Of a stretch of DNA of 41,031 bases, positions 13,801-24,324 are shown in pieces (position 1 is the first letter of the stretch; every line of letters starts with the position of its first letter). Source of the stretch: Rhodanobacter sp. (GTDB taxonomy: Bacteria > Pseudomonadota > Gammaproteobacteria > Xanthomonadales > Rhodanobacteraceae); contig SCRO01000009.1 in assembly GCA_004298505.1 (NCBI GenBank), positions 1 through 41,031 of the forward strand, given 5' to 3'. The position numbers were made by a program, and so were the translations under genes. Under the pieces are notes generated by a model. That model made no database searches and was not told the DNA's origin. It was given only the letters and a program-made list of their open reading frames with translations.

Positions 13801-16800
13801 TTGATTCATGGCTGGCTGCTGTTGCTGGTATCGCTGCTGTATGTCGGGGTGTTGTTCGTGGTGGCCTATGCAGGCGACCGGCGGCCCCTGTACCCGCGGC
13901 AGCCACGGCTGCGGCCGATCGTCTACAGTCTGGCGTTGGCGGTGTACTGCTCGTCGTGGACGTTCTATGGCGCGGTCGGCACAGCTGCGCGCGGTGGGCT
14001 GGCCTATCTGCCGATCTACCTGGGACCGATCCTGCTGTTCGTATTCGGTTTCGGCTTCCTGCGCCGGCTGCTGCAGGTAGTGCGCCAGCGCAAGATCACC
14101 TCGATTGCCGACTTCATTGCCGCGCGTTTTGGCAAGTCGCACGGTCTGGCGGCCCTGGTGGCGGTGATCGCGGTGGTTGCGGTGGTGCCTTACATCGCTC
14201 TTCAATTCAAGGCGGTGGCGCTGTCCTATGGCGTACTCGGCGGGGGCGTGCCCGACGCGATCCGGACCGGCGGCGTGGACAGCGCGCTATGGTGCGCGGT
14301 GCTGCTGGCAGCGTTTGCGATCCTGTTCGGCACGCGCAGTATCGATGCGACCGAGCATCATCACGGCCTGATGCTGGCGATCGCCCTGGAATCGCTGATC
14401 AAGCTGCTGGTGTTCGTGACGATCGCCGCCTACGCACTGTGGCATGGGCCTGGCCTGCTCGACACGGTGCAACGTCCGTTGCGCGAATTCAGCCACGCCT
14501 TGCCACCGGATTTCCTGACCCAGACCATCCTGGCCCTGTGCGCCATGTTCTGCCTGCCGCGGCAATTCCAGGTCGGCCTGGTCGAATGCGAAGATGCCGG
14601 CGATCTCTGGCGTGCGCGCTGGCTGTTGCCACTGTATATGGTTATCGTCAGTCTGGCGGTGCTGCCGATCGTGGCCGCAGGCGCCCATCTGCCGCTGGTC
14701 AGCGGTAGCAACGCCGACGCATGGGTGCTCACCCTGCCGCTGGCGCACGGCGACACTGGGGTAGCGCTGCTGGCCTTCATCGGCGGATTCTCGGCCGCCA
14801 CCGGGATGGTGATCGTGGCCTCGGTGGCGCTCTCGACGATGATCAGCAACGACCTGGTCATGCCCGCCCTGTTGCGTATCCGGCGCTTGCGGCTGGAGCA
14901 GCGCAGTGATCTCTCGCGCCTGGTGCTCAGCGTGCGCCGCGTCGCCATTGTCGCGCTGGCATTGATGGCCTACGTCTACTACCGCGTCGCCGCCAACGCG
15001 GAAAACCTGGCCGCGATCGGCTTGCTGGCCTTTGCCGCGGTGGCACAGTTCGCGCCGGCACTGATCGCGGCGTTGTACTGGCGCGGCGCCAGCCGGCGGG
15101 GCGTGGCGGCGGGTCTGCTCGGCGGCTTCGCGGTGTGGATTTACACCCTGCTGCTGCCGGCCCTGATTCACTCGGACGGTTGGCTGCGCGAGGGTCCGTT
15201 TGGCTGGGATTGGCTGCGCCCGCAGGCGCTGTTCCACTTGAGCGGGTGGGATCCACTCACGCATGGCACGTTCTGGTCGCTGCTGGTCAACGTCGGTTGC
15301 CTGGTGTATTTCTCGCTGCGTTTCCGCCCCAGCCTGGAGGAACGCCTGCATGCGGCGATGTTTGTCGACGCCGACCGGATCAAACGCAGTGGTGCCGGCG
15401 ATTGGCGCGGGCGGGTGGTAGTCGCCGACCTGCATACCATCGCCGAGCGCATCGTAGGCGCACGTGGCAGCGCGCGCGCCTTCGAGGAGTACGCGCGGCA
15501 CCGTGGTCGAGCGCTGTTGCCGGGTGAGGCCGCCGATCACGCCTTGATCCAGCATACCGAACGGCTGCTCGCCTCGGCGGTGGGTGCCGCCAATGCGCGT
15601 CGCATCCTGATCAGCGCACTGTCCGGCAGTGGCCTGGGCCTGGCCGAATCGATGGCCCTGCTGGATGAGGCATCGCAGGAGCTGCGCTTCAACCGCGAGC
15701 TGTTGTCGACCACGCTGGAGCACGTCTCGCAGGGGATCAGCGTGGTCGACGCGGACATGTGTCTGGTGGCGTGGAACCACCGTTACCAGGAGTTGTTCGA
15801 TTACCCGGATGGCATGGTGCACGTTGGCGTGCCCGTGAGCGAACTGATTCGCCGCAATGCCGAGCTTGGGGAATGCGGTCCGGGCGAAGTAGACGATCAT
15901 GTGGCCAAACGCATCGACTACATGCGTGCTGGCTCGTCGTATATGTTCCAGCGGGTTCGCCCCAACGGTACGGTGATCGAGATGCGCGGCCGCGCGCTGC
16001 CGGGCGGCGGTTACGTCACCACGTATACCGACGTCACCGCCTACAAGCAGGCCGAGCAGGCGTTGATCGAGGTCAACGAAACGCTGGAACAGCGCGTCGA
16101 ACAACGCACCGCCGAACTTACCGAGGCGCTGTCTGCCACCGCCCAGGCAAGGCGCTCCGCGGAAACCGCGAACATATCCAAGACGCGTTTCCTGGCCGCC
16201 GCCAGCCACGACCTGCTGCAACCGTTGAATGCGGCACGGCTGTTCACCTCGGCGTTGCGCGCGCACCCGGGATTGGATCTCGAAGCCAGCGCGCTGGCCG
16301 AACGCATCGATGCCTCGTTCCACGCCGCCGAGGATCTGCTCGATGCCCTGCTCGACGTCTCGCGGCTGGATGCCGGAAGCTACCATCCGGAAGTCGGCGG
16401 CTTCGCGCTGGCCGAGTTGTTTGACTCGCTGCATGCGCAGTTCGCGGTGGTTGCCGACCAACGCGGGCTGCGCATGCGCGTGGCGCCGACCACGCTGGCC
16501 GTGCGCAGCGATCCGCAATTGCTGCGTCGGATCGTGCAGAACTTCCTGTCGAATGCCTTGCGCTACACCAGCAAGGGTCGCGTCCTGCTCGGCGCGCGGC
16601 GGGTCGCAGGGGAAGTGCGCATCGAGGTGTGGGATTCCGGCCCGGGTATTGCGGCGGAACAACGTGCGCGCATTTTCGGCGAGTTCCAGCGGCTCGACCA
16701 ACCCTCGCCGTGGGGCGAGAAGGGCCTGGGCCTGGGCCTGTCCATCTGCGACCGCCTCGCCGGCATTCTCGGCCACCGGCTCGACCTGCACTCGCGGGTC

Positions 16801-17259
16801 AACCACGGCAGCTGTTTCGCCGTGACGGTACCGCGCAGCGAGTCCGTGCCGGCGCAGCGCCAGCATGTGCAGCGCCGGGGGCTGGACAAGCAATTGCCGC
16901 TGACCGTGTTGTGTCTCGACAACGACACCGACATCCTCGATGGCATGCGCGCCCTGCTCGGCCGCTGGGGTGTGGATTGCCGTGTCGCGCAGGATGTGAC
17001 GCAGGCACGGGCAAGCCTGGCGTCAGGCGCGATCGACCTGATTCTGGCCGATTATCATCTGGGCGACGCGGTCGACGGCTTGCAGGCCATGCAGCAGCTG
17101 CGCGAGGCGCTGGGTGAATTGCCCCCGGTCGTGCTGATCACCGCCGACGGTAGCACTGCATTGAAGCAGCGCGCGCGCGTTCTCGGTTATCCGGTGCTGC
17201 ACAAACCGCTGCGACCGGCGGCACTGCGTGCCTTGATGACGGCGCTGCTGCGCCGCTGA
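13801..17259 (+). CDS. CrbS-like hybrid sensor histidine kinase with sodium/solute-symporter sensor domain
   Basis: This is a 1152-residue membrane kinase (TTG start; GTG at 13762 would add 13 residues). Residues 1 to about 510 form a multi-pass sodium:solute symporter (SSS/PutP-type) module with roughly 13 hydrophobic helices. A PAS domain follows (about 640-755, QGISVVDADMCLVAWNHRYQ), then a coiled coil. The HisKA domain has the phospho-acceptor His803 (ASHDLLQPLNAARLF). The HATPase domain has the N box (NFLSNALRYTSKG) and G boxes (DSGPGI, GLGLGLSICDRL). A C-terminal receiver has Asp1084 (LILADYHLGD). This architecture is that of CrbS/MxtR, which with CrbR/ErdR controls acetyl-CoA synthetase in Vibrio and Pseudomonas. 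The convergent neighbour is a LuxR-type regulator, 10 bases away, followed by acs. The ligand is unknown; acetate sensing or uptake-coupled sensing is an inference. Confidence 0.9.
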   Translation: MIHGWLLLLVSLLYVGVLFVVAYAGDRRPLYPRQPRLRPIVYSLALAVYCSSWTFYGAVGTAARGGLAYLPIYLGPILLFVFGFGFLRRLLQVVRQRKITSIADFIAARFGKSHGLAALVAVIAVVAVVPYIALQFKAVALSYGVLGGGVPDAIRTGGVDSALWCAVLLAAFAILFGTRSIDATEHHHGLMLAIALESLIKLLVFVTIAAYALWHGPGLLDTVQRPLREFSHALPPDFLTQTILALCAMFCLPRQFQVGLVECEDAGDLWRARWLLPLYMVIVSLAVLPIVAAGAHLPLVSGSNADAWVLTLPLAHGDTGVALLAFIGGFSAATGMVIVASVALSTMISNDLVMPALLRIRRLRLEQRSDLSRLVLSVRRVAIVALALMAYVYYRVAANAENLAAIGLLAFAAVAQFAPALIAALYWRGASRRGVAAGLLGGFAVWIYTLLLPALIHSDGWLREGPFGWDWLRPQALFHLSGWDPLTHGTFWSLLVNVGCLVYFSLRFRPSLEERLHAAMFVDADRIKRSGAGDWRGRVVVADLHTIAERIVGARGSARAFEEYARHRGRALLPGEAADHALIQHTERLLASAVGAANARRILISALSGSGLGLAESMALLDEASQELRFNRELLSTTLEHVSQGISVVDADMCLVAWNHRYQELFDYPDGMVHVGVPVSELIRRNAELGECGPGEVDDHVAKRIDYMRAGSSYMFQRVRPNGTVIEMRGRALPGGGYVTTYTDVTAYKQAEQALIEVNETLEQRVEQRTAELTEALSATAQARRSAETANISKTRFLAAASHDLLQPLNAARLFTSALRAHPGLDLEASALAERIDASFHAAEDLLDALLDVSRLDAGSYHPEVGGFALAELFDSLHAQFAVVADQRGLRMRVAPTTLAVRSDPQLLRRIVQNFLSNALRYTSKGRVLLGARRVAGEVRIEVWDSGPGIAAEQRARIFGEFQRLDQPSPWGEKGLGLGLSICDRLAGILGHRLDLHSRVNHGSCFAVTVPRSESVPAQRQHVQRRGLDKQLPLTVLCLDNDTDILDGMRALLGRWGVDCRVAQDVTQARASLASGAIDLILADYHLGDAVDGLQAMQQLREALGELPPVVLITADGSTALKQRARVLGYPVLHKPLRPAALRALMTALLRR

Positions 17260-17269
17260 GCCGGTGGCG

Positions 17270-17941
17270 TCAGTCGGCTTCCTCCGGCAACGCCGGCATG
17301 CCGTCTGGATCGACCGCCAGGTGGCTGGCGATCAAGGCAACCTGGGTGCGATTGTTGACGCCGAGCTTGCGCATGATCGCGGTCATGTGGGCCTTCACGG
17401 TGGCTTCGGACACGCTCAGGTCCCGCGCGATCTGCTTGTTCAGCAAACCCTCGGCGAGCATTGACATCACCCGAAACTGCTGTGGTGTCAGCGTGGCAAC
17501 ATGCACGGCGGCGGCCGCTTCGTCGGGTTTGAGTTCGCCGGTCTGCCCGAGCATGGTCGGTGGCAGCCAGACATCGCCGTCGAGCACGGCGCGGATCGCC
17601 GCCGCGATGTCGGCCCCGCCGCTCGATTTGGGGATATAGGCCGAGGCACCATGCGCCAGCGCGCGGCGCGCCACCTGCGCCTCCTCATGCCCGGACACCA
17701 CGATCGTCGGCAGCCCCGGATACTGGCCGCGGATATGCGCCAGCGCGGAGTAGCCATGGGCGTCGGGCATGTGCAGGTCGAGCAGCAGCAGCTCGGCGTC
17801 GGGAAATTGCTCGATCAGGCCGAGCAAAGCGTGCACGCTGTCGGCGCTGTGTACCCGCGCCTGCGGCAAGGTGGCCAGCACCGCGCGCTGCAGTGCGTCG
17901 CGGAACAGCGGGTGGTCGTCGGCGATCAGGATGTCGGGCAT
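17270..17941 (-). CDS. CrbR/ErdR-like response regulator, LuxR (NarL) type
   Basis: This is a 223-residue regulator. The start at 17941 (MPDILIADDHPLFRDAL) places the receiver domain at the N terminus; longer frames translate an intergenic repeat and are rejected. The receiver has the acidic pair Asp8/Asp9, phospho-acceptor Asp55 (LLLLDLHMPDA) and Lys105 (AYIPKSS). The LuxR helix-turn-helix covers about 152-208 (TLTPQQFRVMSMLAEG, NKQIARDLSVSEATVKAHM). It is tail to tail with the hybrid kinase, its likely partner. It lies downstream of acs on the same strand, 98 bases away across an inverted heptamer repeat. CrbR-type regulators activate acs in other gammaproteobacteria; direct control here is inferred from context. 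Confidence 0.9.
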   Translation of the reverse strand: MPDILIADDHPLFRDALQRAVLATLPQARVHSADSVHALLGLIEQFPDAELLLLDLHMPDAHGYSALAHIRGQYPGLPTIVVSGHEEAQVARRALAHGASAYIPKSSGGADIAAAIRAVLDGDVWLPPTMLGQTGELKPDEAAAAVHVATLTPQQFRVMSMLAEGLLNKQIARDLSVSEATVKAHMTAIMRKLGVNNRTQVALIASHLAVDPDGMPALPEEAD

Positions 17942-17951
17942 GCGCGAAGGC

Positions 17952-18031
17952 GGGATTCGGAATGGGAGATTCGGGATTCGGGATTCGGACGTGGCGTTCT
18001 TGCGAATCCCCAATCCCCAATCCCGAATCCC
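17952..18031. repeat. Inverted array of heptamer repeats between acs and the response regulator gene
   Basis: Five 7-base units, mostly GGGATTC (exact at 17952, 17973 and 17980, GAGATTC at 17966, one degenerate at 17959), are followed after a 17-base spacer by four units on the other strand: GAATCCC, CAATCCC, CAATCCC, GAATCCC (18004-18031). The two halves can pair to a long imperfect hairpin. Arrays of this kind are familiar as intergenic repeats in Xanthomonadales. Lying in the 98-base gap between two same-strand genes, it could attenuate read-through from acs or protect the acs mRNA 3' end. Confidence 0.85.
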
Positions 18032-18039
18032 GTTGAGGA

Positions 18040-19980
<1,941 letters not shown>

Positions 19981-20063
19981 GGCGAACTCCTGTGGGCTCA
20001 TCACGGAATAGTGGCAAGGACATCATGCGTCGCATCGTCGCGGTGCGTCCGCTGACGTCTCCG

Positions 20064-20092
20064 AGTGTAGCCGCATCGCTTTGAAAGTCCGC
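20064..20092 (-). promoter_or_regulatory. Candidate acs promoter
   Basis: On the minus strand TACACT (20064-20069) is a fair -10. The hexamer 17 bases upstream (GCGGAC region) is a poor -35, as expected for an activator-dependent promoter. The predicted start is near 20057, leaving a ~77-base leader before the acs ATG. Confidence 0.35.
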
Positions 20093-20102
20093 AGCGACCC
20101 TG

Positions 20103-20135
20103 CTCGACATTGGTCGAAGTTCGACCATGGTCGAA
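20103..20135. promoter_or_regulatory. Tandem 16-bp palindromes (candidate operator) in the acs/porin divergent region
   Basis: TTCGACCATGGTCGAA at 20120-20135 is a perfect 16-bp palindrome. One base upstream lies CTCGACATTGGTCGAA at 20103-20118, matching it at 13 of 16 positions. The half-sites alternate in direction with a centre-to-centre spacing of 17 bases. The pair is centred about 60-70 bases upstream of the predicted acs start, a usual activator position. The binding protein is unknown; the adjacent LuxR-type regulator is the first candidate. Confidence 0.7.
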
Positions 20136-20196
20136 TAGCGGTCCGCAGTGCAGCATGGCCACACTCGCTACGCGTTTCTAGCCTGGGGAGTCATCT

Positions 20197-21576
20197 ATGA
20201 GCAGCCAACTTTTTCGTGGACACCGGACAATTGCACTGGGGGTGGCCTGCGCGCTTGCCCTACCGCTTGCGGCGCAAGCGCAAGACAGCACGCATGAGCA
20301 GCAGCTCGAGCAGCGGGTGGATCAGCTGCAACAACAGCTGGATGAACTGAAGCAAGTGGTGCAGGAGCAGAAGGCGGCGGCAGCGACGGCGGCAAAGGCC
20401 GCGCCGCAGAATGTCGCGGCCGCGCCGGCCAAGCCGGTTTTCACGAGTGCGCCCGGCGTGTCGGTCGCGTTGCACGGCTTCATCAGCGCCACGGCATTTA
20501 GTCAAGACAAGAGCTTCTATTTTGGTAACGGCCAGTTCGCCGAGTTTCCATTGCCGGGCTCCAGCGGCAGATTGAGCGGCGTAGATGTACGCAATACGCG
20601 TTTCTGGCTCGATTTCAGTGGCGCCAAGTTTGCCGGCGACTGGACCGGCGGCGGTCGCATCGAGATGGACTTCTTCGGTGGCTTCAACGGTACCGGCCCC
20701 TTCAGCCAGCAGCAGGCCACGCCGCGTCTGCGGCAGGCTTATATGGATCTGGACAATGCTGACACCGGAACCAAGATTCGCCTGGGTCAGCAGTGGGAAT
20801 TGATGTTCCCGATCGACAATGGACCGTCGTCGTTGTCGCACATCGCGTTTCCCCTGGGCTTCGGTACCGGCATGGTCGGCTGGCGTTTCCCAGGCGTCGT
20901 GGTGATGCAGGATCTCAATCACGGCTCGGCCGGACCCCAATGGCGTCTGGACCTGGGTGCCTTCGAGGGCAGCTGGAATGGGCCCGGCGACAATGTCAAT
21001 TACCTGACCGCCGGCAGCACGGGCTTCCGCCCGCAGCTTGAAGCTCGCCTGCATGTGCAGGACGGCAAGACCTGGCTGGCCTATATCGCCGCGCACTACA
21101 GCCAGGTCGATCTGCGCGGGGTTGGCGCCACGGTGGTAGCGCCGATCAAGGACAAAGTCGAGAGCGTCGGCTACGAAGTGGGCGGCCAATGGAAGCCGGG
21201 CGCATTCACCCTCAAGGGTTTGGTATACCGCGGCAAGGGCTTGGGCGAGATTTTCGGCGACCTGGTGCAGTTTGGCGACATCCAGGACACCGGCGGCTAT
21301 GCGCAGGTCGGCTACAGCTTCACGCCCCACTGGAGCGCCAACCTGTTCTACGGGATGAGCAAGCCCGACCAGCATGATGTGATTGCCTGGCTTGGCCACG
21401 GCTCAGTCGGCCGCCTCGAGAGTCGGCAGTCGGCGTTGCAGCTGCAATACGCCAGCGGCGCCTATGATCTCGGCATCGAATGGATGCACGCCAAGCTCGA
21501 CAGCACCAGCAATGGGGTGGATCGCAAGAGTACCAGCGGCAATCAAGTGAGCGTGAGCGCGTTGTATCACTTTTGA
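20197..21576 (+). CDS. DcaP-like trimeric outer-membrane porin
   Basis: This is a 459-residue outer-membrane protein. It has a Sec signal peptide (cleavage after PLAAQAQ near residue 29), then a short coiled coil (about 30-65, EQQLEQRVDQLQQQLDELKQVVQEQ) and an Ala-rich linker. A beta-barrel of alternating strands follows from about residue 90 and ends in the terminal phenylalanine (SALYHF) required for barrel assembly. The layout is that of DcaP-like porins, which pass organic acids and other small anionic solutes. GGGGAG lies 7 bases before the ATG. It is divergent from acs and 268 bases upstream of an ABC importer binding-protein gene, suggesting that it supplies the same substrate across the outer membrane; that is an inference. 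Confidence 0.85.
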   Translation: MSSQLFRGHRTIALGVACALALPLAAQAQDSTHEQQLEQRVDQLQQQLDELKQVVQEQKAAAATAAKAAPQNVAAAPAKPVFTSAPGVSVALHGFISATAFSQDKSFYFGNGQFAEFPLPGSSGRLSGVDVRNTRFWLDFSGAKFAGDWTGGGRIEMDFFGGFNGTGPFSQQQATPRLRQAYMDLDNADTGTKIRLGQQWELMFPIDNGPSSLSHIAFPLGFGTGMVGWRFPGVVVMQDLNHGSAGPQWRLDLGAFEGSWNGPGDNVNYLTAGSTGFRPQLEARLHVQDGKTWLAYIAAHYSQVDLRGVGATVVAPIKDKVESVGYEVGGQWKPGAFTLKGLVYRGKGLGEIFGDLVQFGDIQDTGGYAQVGYSFTPHWSANLFYGMSKPDQHDVIAWLGHGSVGRLESRQSALQLQYASGAYDLGIEWMHAKLDSTSNGVDRKSTSGNQVSVSALYHF

Positions 21577-21844
21577 CGCGGGCGGGGGCCCCAGGGTGAT
21601 GCGTTCCGACTCGGCGCTGGATAAGGGAGCAGATGGGCAACGCGAAGGCGTCGCCGGACTTTCGTGACGCGAGACCCCCGGCCCGAGCCGGTCGCGTGCC
21701 GACTGCCGGTTACAGGGCCTGATCGACGGCAGCCGGCTCGGCGACAAGGAGATGAGGGTGAGTTCGGCACTCGCTGGTATGCCCGCACATGGCGGTACGA
21801 GACAGGCGCTCGTGCCATTCCTTGGTCAGTTGAGGAGCTCTGTC

Positions 21845-23266
21845 ATGAAAAAGTATCTATCCAGGTGCATCGTTGGCGCGCTGACGCTGGCGCTGTCAAC
21901 GGTCGCGCTGGCCGCAGCAACACCGGGTCTGCAGCCCACGCCCGAACAGTTTCCGTCCAAGTTCGGCAGCATGACGTTCCCGACTACCTTTCCTGCCGGC
22001 ACCACACTCACCATTACCCAGTGGAGCCATTTCGTGCCGCGCTACGACAAGTGGTTCGACCAATACGCGCAGACATGGGGCAAGAAGAACCACGTCAAGG
22101 TCACCGTGCAGCACATCAACCTGGCAGATCTGGGCTCGACCCTGGCCGCATCGATCGCGGCCGGCAAGGGTTCGACCCTGTTTGAGACGGTCTCCACGCC
22201 GGCGTCCTTCGTCGAGGGCTTGCAGGACCTGACTGACGTGAACCACGCGGCGGATCAAGCCTTCGGCAAACAGGAGGACGTCTGTGCCAGCCAGGCCTAT
22301 CTCCCGATCAAGCACATCTGGTACGGCTATTGCCACGCCTGGGTGCCCGACCCCGGCGACTACCGGGTGTCATTGTGGAAGGCTGCCGGCTATCCGAACG
22401 GCCCGCGCAGCTATGACGATCTCTACGTCGGCGGCGTGAAGATCTTCGAGAAGACCGGCATTCCGGTGGGCGTAGGCATGTCGCCGGAGCTGGACTCCGA
22501 GTTTTATGCGCGCTCGCTGATCTGGTCTTTTGGTGGTTCGTTGTTCGACAAGTGCGGCAACGTGACACTTGATTCACCCCAGGTGCTCAAGGCGGTCGAG
22601 TTCCAGGCGAAGCTTTTCAAGAATGCGCAAACACCGGAAGTCTTCGCGTGGAATGCCGCCTCGAACAACCAGGCCTTCATCTCCGGCCAGGCGTCCTACA
22701 TCCAGAACTCGATCTCGTTCTACCGCACTGGGCAGCAGACGAGTCCGAAGATCACCGCGGACACGGGGTTCAGCCCCGGTCTGAAGGGGCCGGATGGCCA
22801 GGTCCACCAGACCTCGCATGTGTGGTTGATCTACACGTTGCCGAAGTACGTGACGGACAAGCAGCAGGTGCTGGCCGCCAAGAAGTTTTTGCTGGACCTC
22901 ACGGCAAATGCCAGCTGGGGTACCTACGAAAGCCAGTTGTATGACTTCCCGGCGCACAGCAAGGCCGTGCCGCAGCTATGGGCCAAGGGCGGCTGGCTGG
23001 ATCGCGATCCGTTCGGTTCGGTGCCGCCCAACAAGCTCGAGGTGCTGCGCAACGCGGTGGAGTGGACCGCCTGGCCAGGCTATCCCGGCTCCGCCAACCC
23101 CGCGGTGAGTGAGGTGTACAACACGCATCTGCTCTCCACGATGATGTCGCAAGCCGCGCGCGGTCAGAAGACGCCGGCCCAGGCGGTGCAGGCCACCGCA
23201 GCGCAGCTTGGCAGCATCGTCGCCAAATGGAAGGCCAAGGGCTACATCGGCTGTCCAGCCCAGTGA
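21845..23266 (+). CDS. ABC transporter substrate-binding protein, family 1 (CUT1-type)
   Basis: This is a 473-residue periplasmic binding protein. The ATG at 21845 is supported by GAGGAG 8 bases upstream and a Sec signal peptide (MKKYLSRCIVGALTLALSTVALAA); there is no lipobox cysteine. The fold looks like the extracellular solute-binding family 1: an N-terminal lobe starting TLTITQWSHFVPRYDKWFDQYAQTW, then a PRSYDDLY hinge region. The mature protein has four cysteines (DVCASQ, YGYCHAW, FDKCGN, YIGCPAQ), allowing two disulfides, which is uncommon for this family. Aromatic residues (WSHF, WYGYCHAW, QNSISFY) may line the site. The substrate is not readable from sequence; family members bind oligosaccharides, glycerol phosphate and related polyols. 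It starts a four-gene operon. Confidence 0.88.
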   Translation: MKKYLSRCIVGALTLALSTVALAAATPGLQPTPEQFPSKFGSMTFPTTFPAGTTLTITQWSHFVPRYDKWFDQYAQTWGKKNHVKVTVQHINLADLGSTLAASIAAGKGSTLFETVSTPASFVEGLQDLTDVNHAADQAFGKQEDVCASQAYLPIKHIWYGYCHAWVPDPGDYRVSLWKAAGYPNGPRSYDDLYVGGVKIFEKTGIPVGVGMSPELDSEFYARSLIWSFGGSLFDKCGNVTLDSPQVLKAVEFQAKLFKNAQTPEVFAWNAASNNQAFISGQASYIQNSISFYRTGQQTSPKITADTGFSPGLKGPDGQVHQTSHVWLIYTLPKYVTDKQQVLAAKKFLLDLTANASWGTYESQLYDFPAHSKAVPQLWAKGGWLDRDPFGSVPPNKLEVLRNAVEWTAWPGYPGSANPAVSEVYNTHLLSTMMSQAARGQKTPAQAVQATAAQLGSIVAKWKAKGYIGCPAQ

Positions 23267-23292
23267 AGCATTGCACCAGGCGGGAGTGATTC

Positions 23293-24324
23293 ATGGCGAC
23301 GCTTGAGCTGCGCGGACTGAAAAAGTATTACGGCAATACCCATGCCGTGGATGGCATTGATGCAGCCATTGCGGAAGGCGAGTTTCTGGCCATCCTCGGA
23401 CCGTCCGGCTGCGGCAAGAGCACCACCATGCGCATGATCGCGGGTCTGGAGGCGCCCAGTGCAGGCGAGGTGCTGATCGGTGGCAAGTCGGTCACGCACC
23501 TCCCGCCACGCGCACGCAATGTGTCAATGGTGTTCCAGAGCTACGCGCTCTATCCGCATATGTCCGTGCTGGAGAACATCGCCTTCCCGCTGAAGGCGCG
23601 CGGCGTACCCCGGACCGAGCGCGATGCCAAGATCAAATGGGCGAGCGCCATGCTGGGCATCGAGCCGCTGCTGCAGCGCAAACCGGGAAGATTGTCCGGT
23701 GGCGAGAAGCAGAAGGTCGCGCTGGCCCGTTCACTGGTACGCGACCCGGCGTTGTTCATCTTCGACGAGCCGCTCAGTTCACTGGACGCCCAGGTCCGCA
23801 CCATGGCGCGCAGTGAACTGCGCCTGTTGCACGACCGCACCGGTGTCACCACGGTGTATGTCACCCACGACCAGATCGAGGCACTGGGCATGGGCGATCG
23901 CATCGCGATCATGCAACACGGTCGCGTGCGTCAATTGGGGACGCCGCAGCAACTGTATGACCAGCCGGCCGACACCTTTGTGGCCGGATTCCTGGGCTCG
24001 CCGCCGATGAACCTGCTGCAGCGCGGCGGCCGCATCATCGGCATCCGGCCCGAACATCTGTTGCCGGCACCGCCGGGCACCACGGATGACCAATCCTTCG
24101 AGCTGCAGGTGCGCATCAAGCGATTGGAGTTCCTGGGCACGGACTGGCTGATTTACGGTCTGCTTGAAACCGGAGCGCAGGGGCAAAAGGTACTCTCGAA
24201 AGTATCTCCGGGCATCGCCGCCACGCTGCAGGAAGGCGCACTGCAAACCTTTCGTGTCGAGCGTATGTGTCTGCGCTTCTTCGACCCGGCCACGGGTTCG
24301 CGAGTCGACGATGGCCCGCGCTGA
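23293..24324 (+). CDS. ABC transporter ATP-binding protein, MalK/UgpC-like
   Basis: This 343-residue ATPase drives the importer. It has Walker A GPSGCGKST (36-44), Q-loop VFQSYALYPHMSV, ABC signature LSGGEKQKVALARSL, Walker B LFIFDEPLSSLD and switch histidine VTHDQ. The C-terminal region from about 240 is a TOBE-like regulatory domain (GIRPEHLLP), as in MalK/UgpC importers. The signature has Glu-Lys-Gln-Lys where most relatives have Gln-Arg-Gln-Arg. It starts 26 bases after the binding-protein gene and its last 14 bases overlap the first permease gene. Confidence 0.94.
   Translation: MATLELRGLKKYYGNTHAVDGIDAAIAEGEFLAILGPSGCGKSTTMRMIAGLEAPSAGEVLIGGKSVTHLPPRARNVSMVFQSYALYPHMSVLENIAFPLKARGVPRTERDAKIKWASAMLGIEPLLQRKPGRLSGGEKQKVALARSLVRDPALFIFDEPLSSLDAQVRTMARSELRLLHDRTGVTTVYVTHDQIEALGMGDRIAIMQHGRVRQLGTPQQLYDQPADTFVAGFLGSPPMNLLQRGGRIIGIRPEHLLPAPPGTTDDQSFELQVRIKRLEFLGTDWLIYGLLETGAQGQKVLSKVSPGIAATLQEGALQTFRVERMCLRFFDPATGSRVDDGPR

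Noticed and set aside
14287-16893. 868-codon open frame on the minus strand
   Set aside because: It is the antisense of the hybrid kinase gene; its Gln/Arg/His-rich composition is the usual shadow of GC-rich coding DNA, and the plus-strand frame has clear kinase motifs.
17952-18031. CRISPR-like array
   Set aside because: The 7-base units are contiguous, without spacers, and arranged as an inverted pair; no cas genes are present.
20260-21399. 379-codon open frame opposite the porin gene
   Set aside because: Shadow frame; the plus strand encodes a signal peptide and a barrel ending in Phe.
21577-21844. Sigma-54 or other promoter and terminator in the porin/ABC gap
   Set aside because: No GG-N10-GC element with proper spacing and no hairpin with a T-run; the 268 bases hold only the ribosome site of the binding-protein gene.
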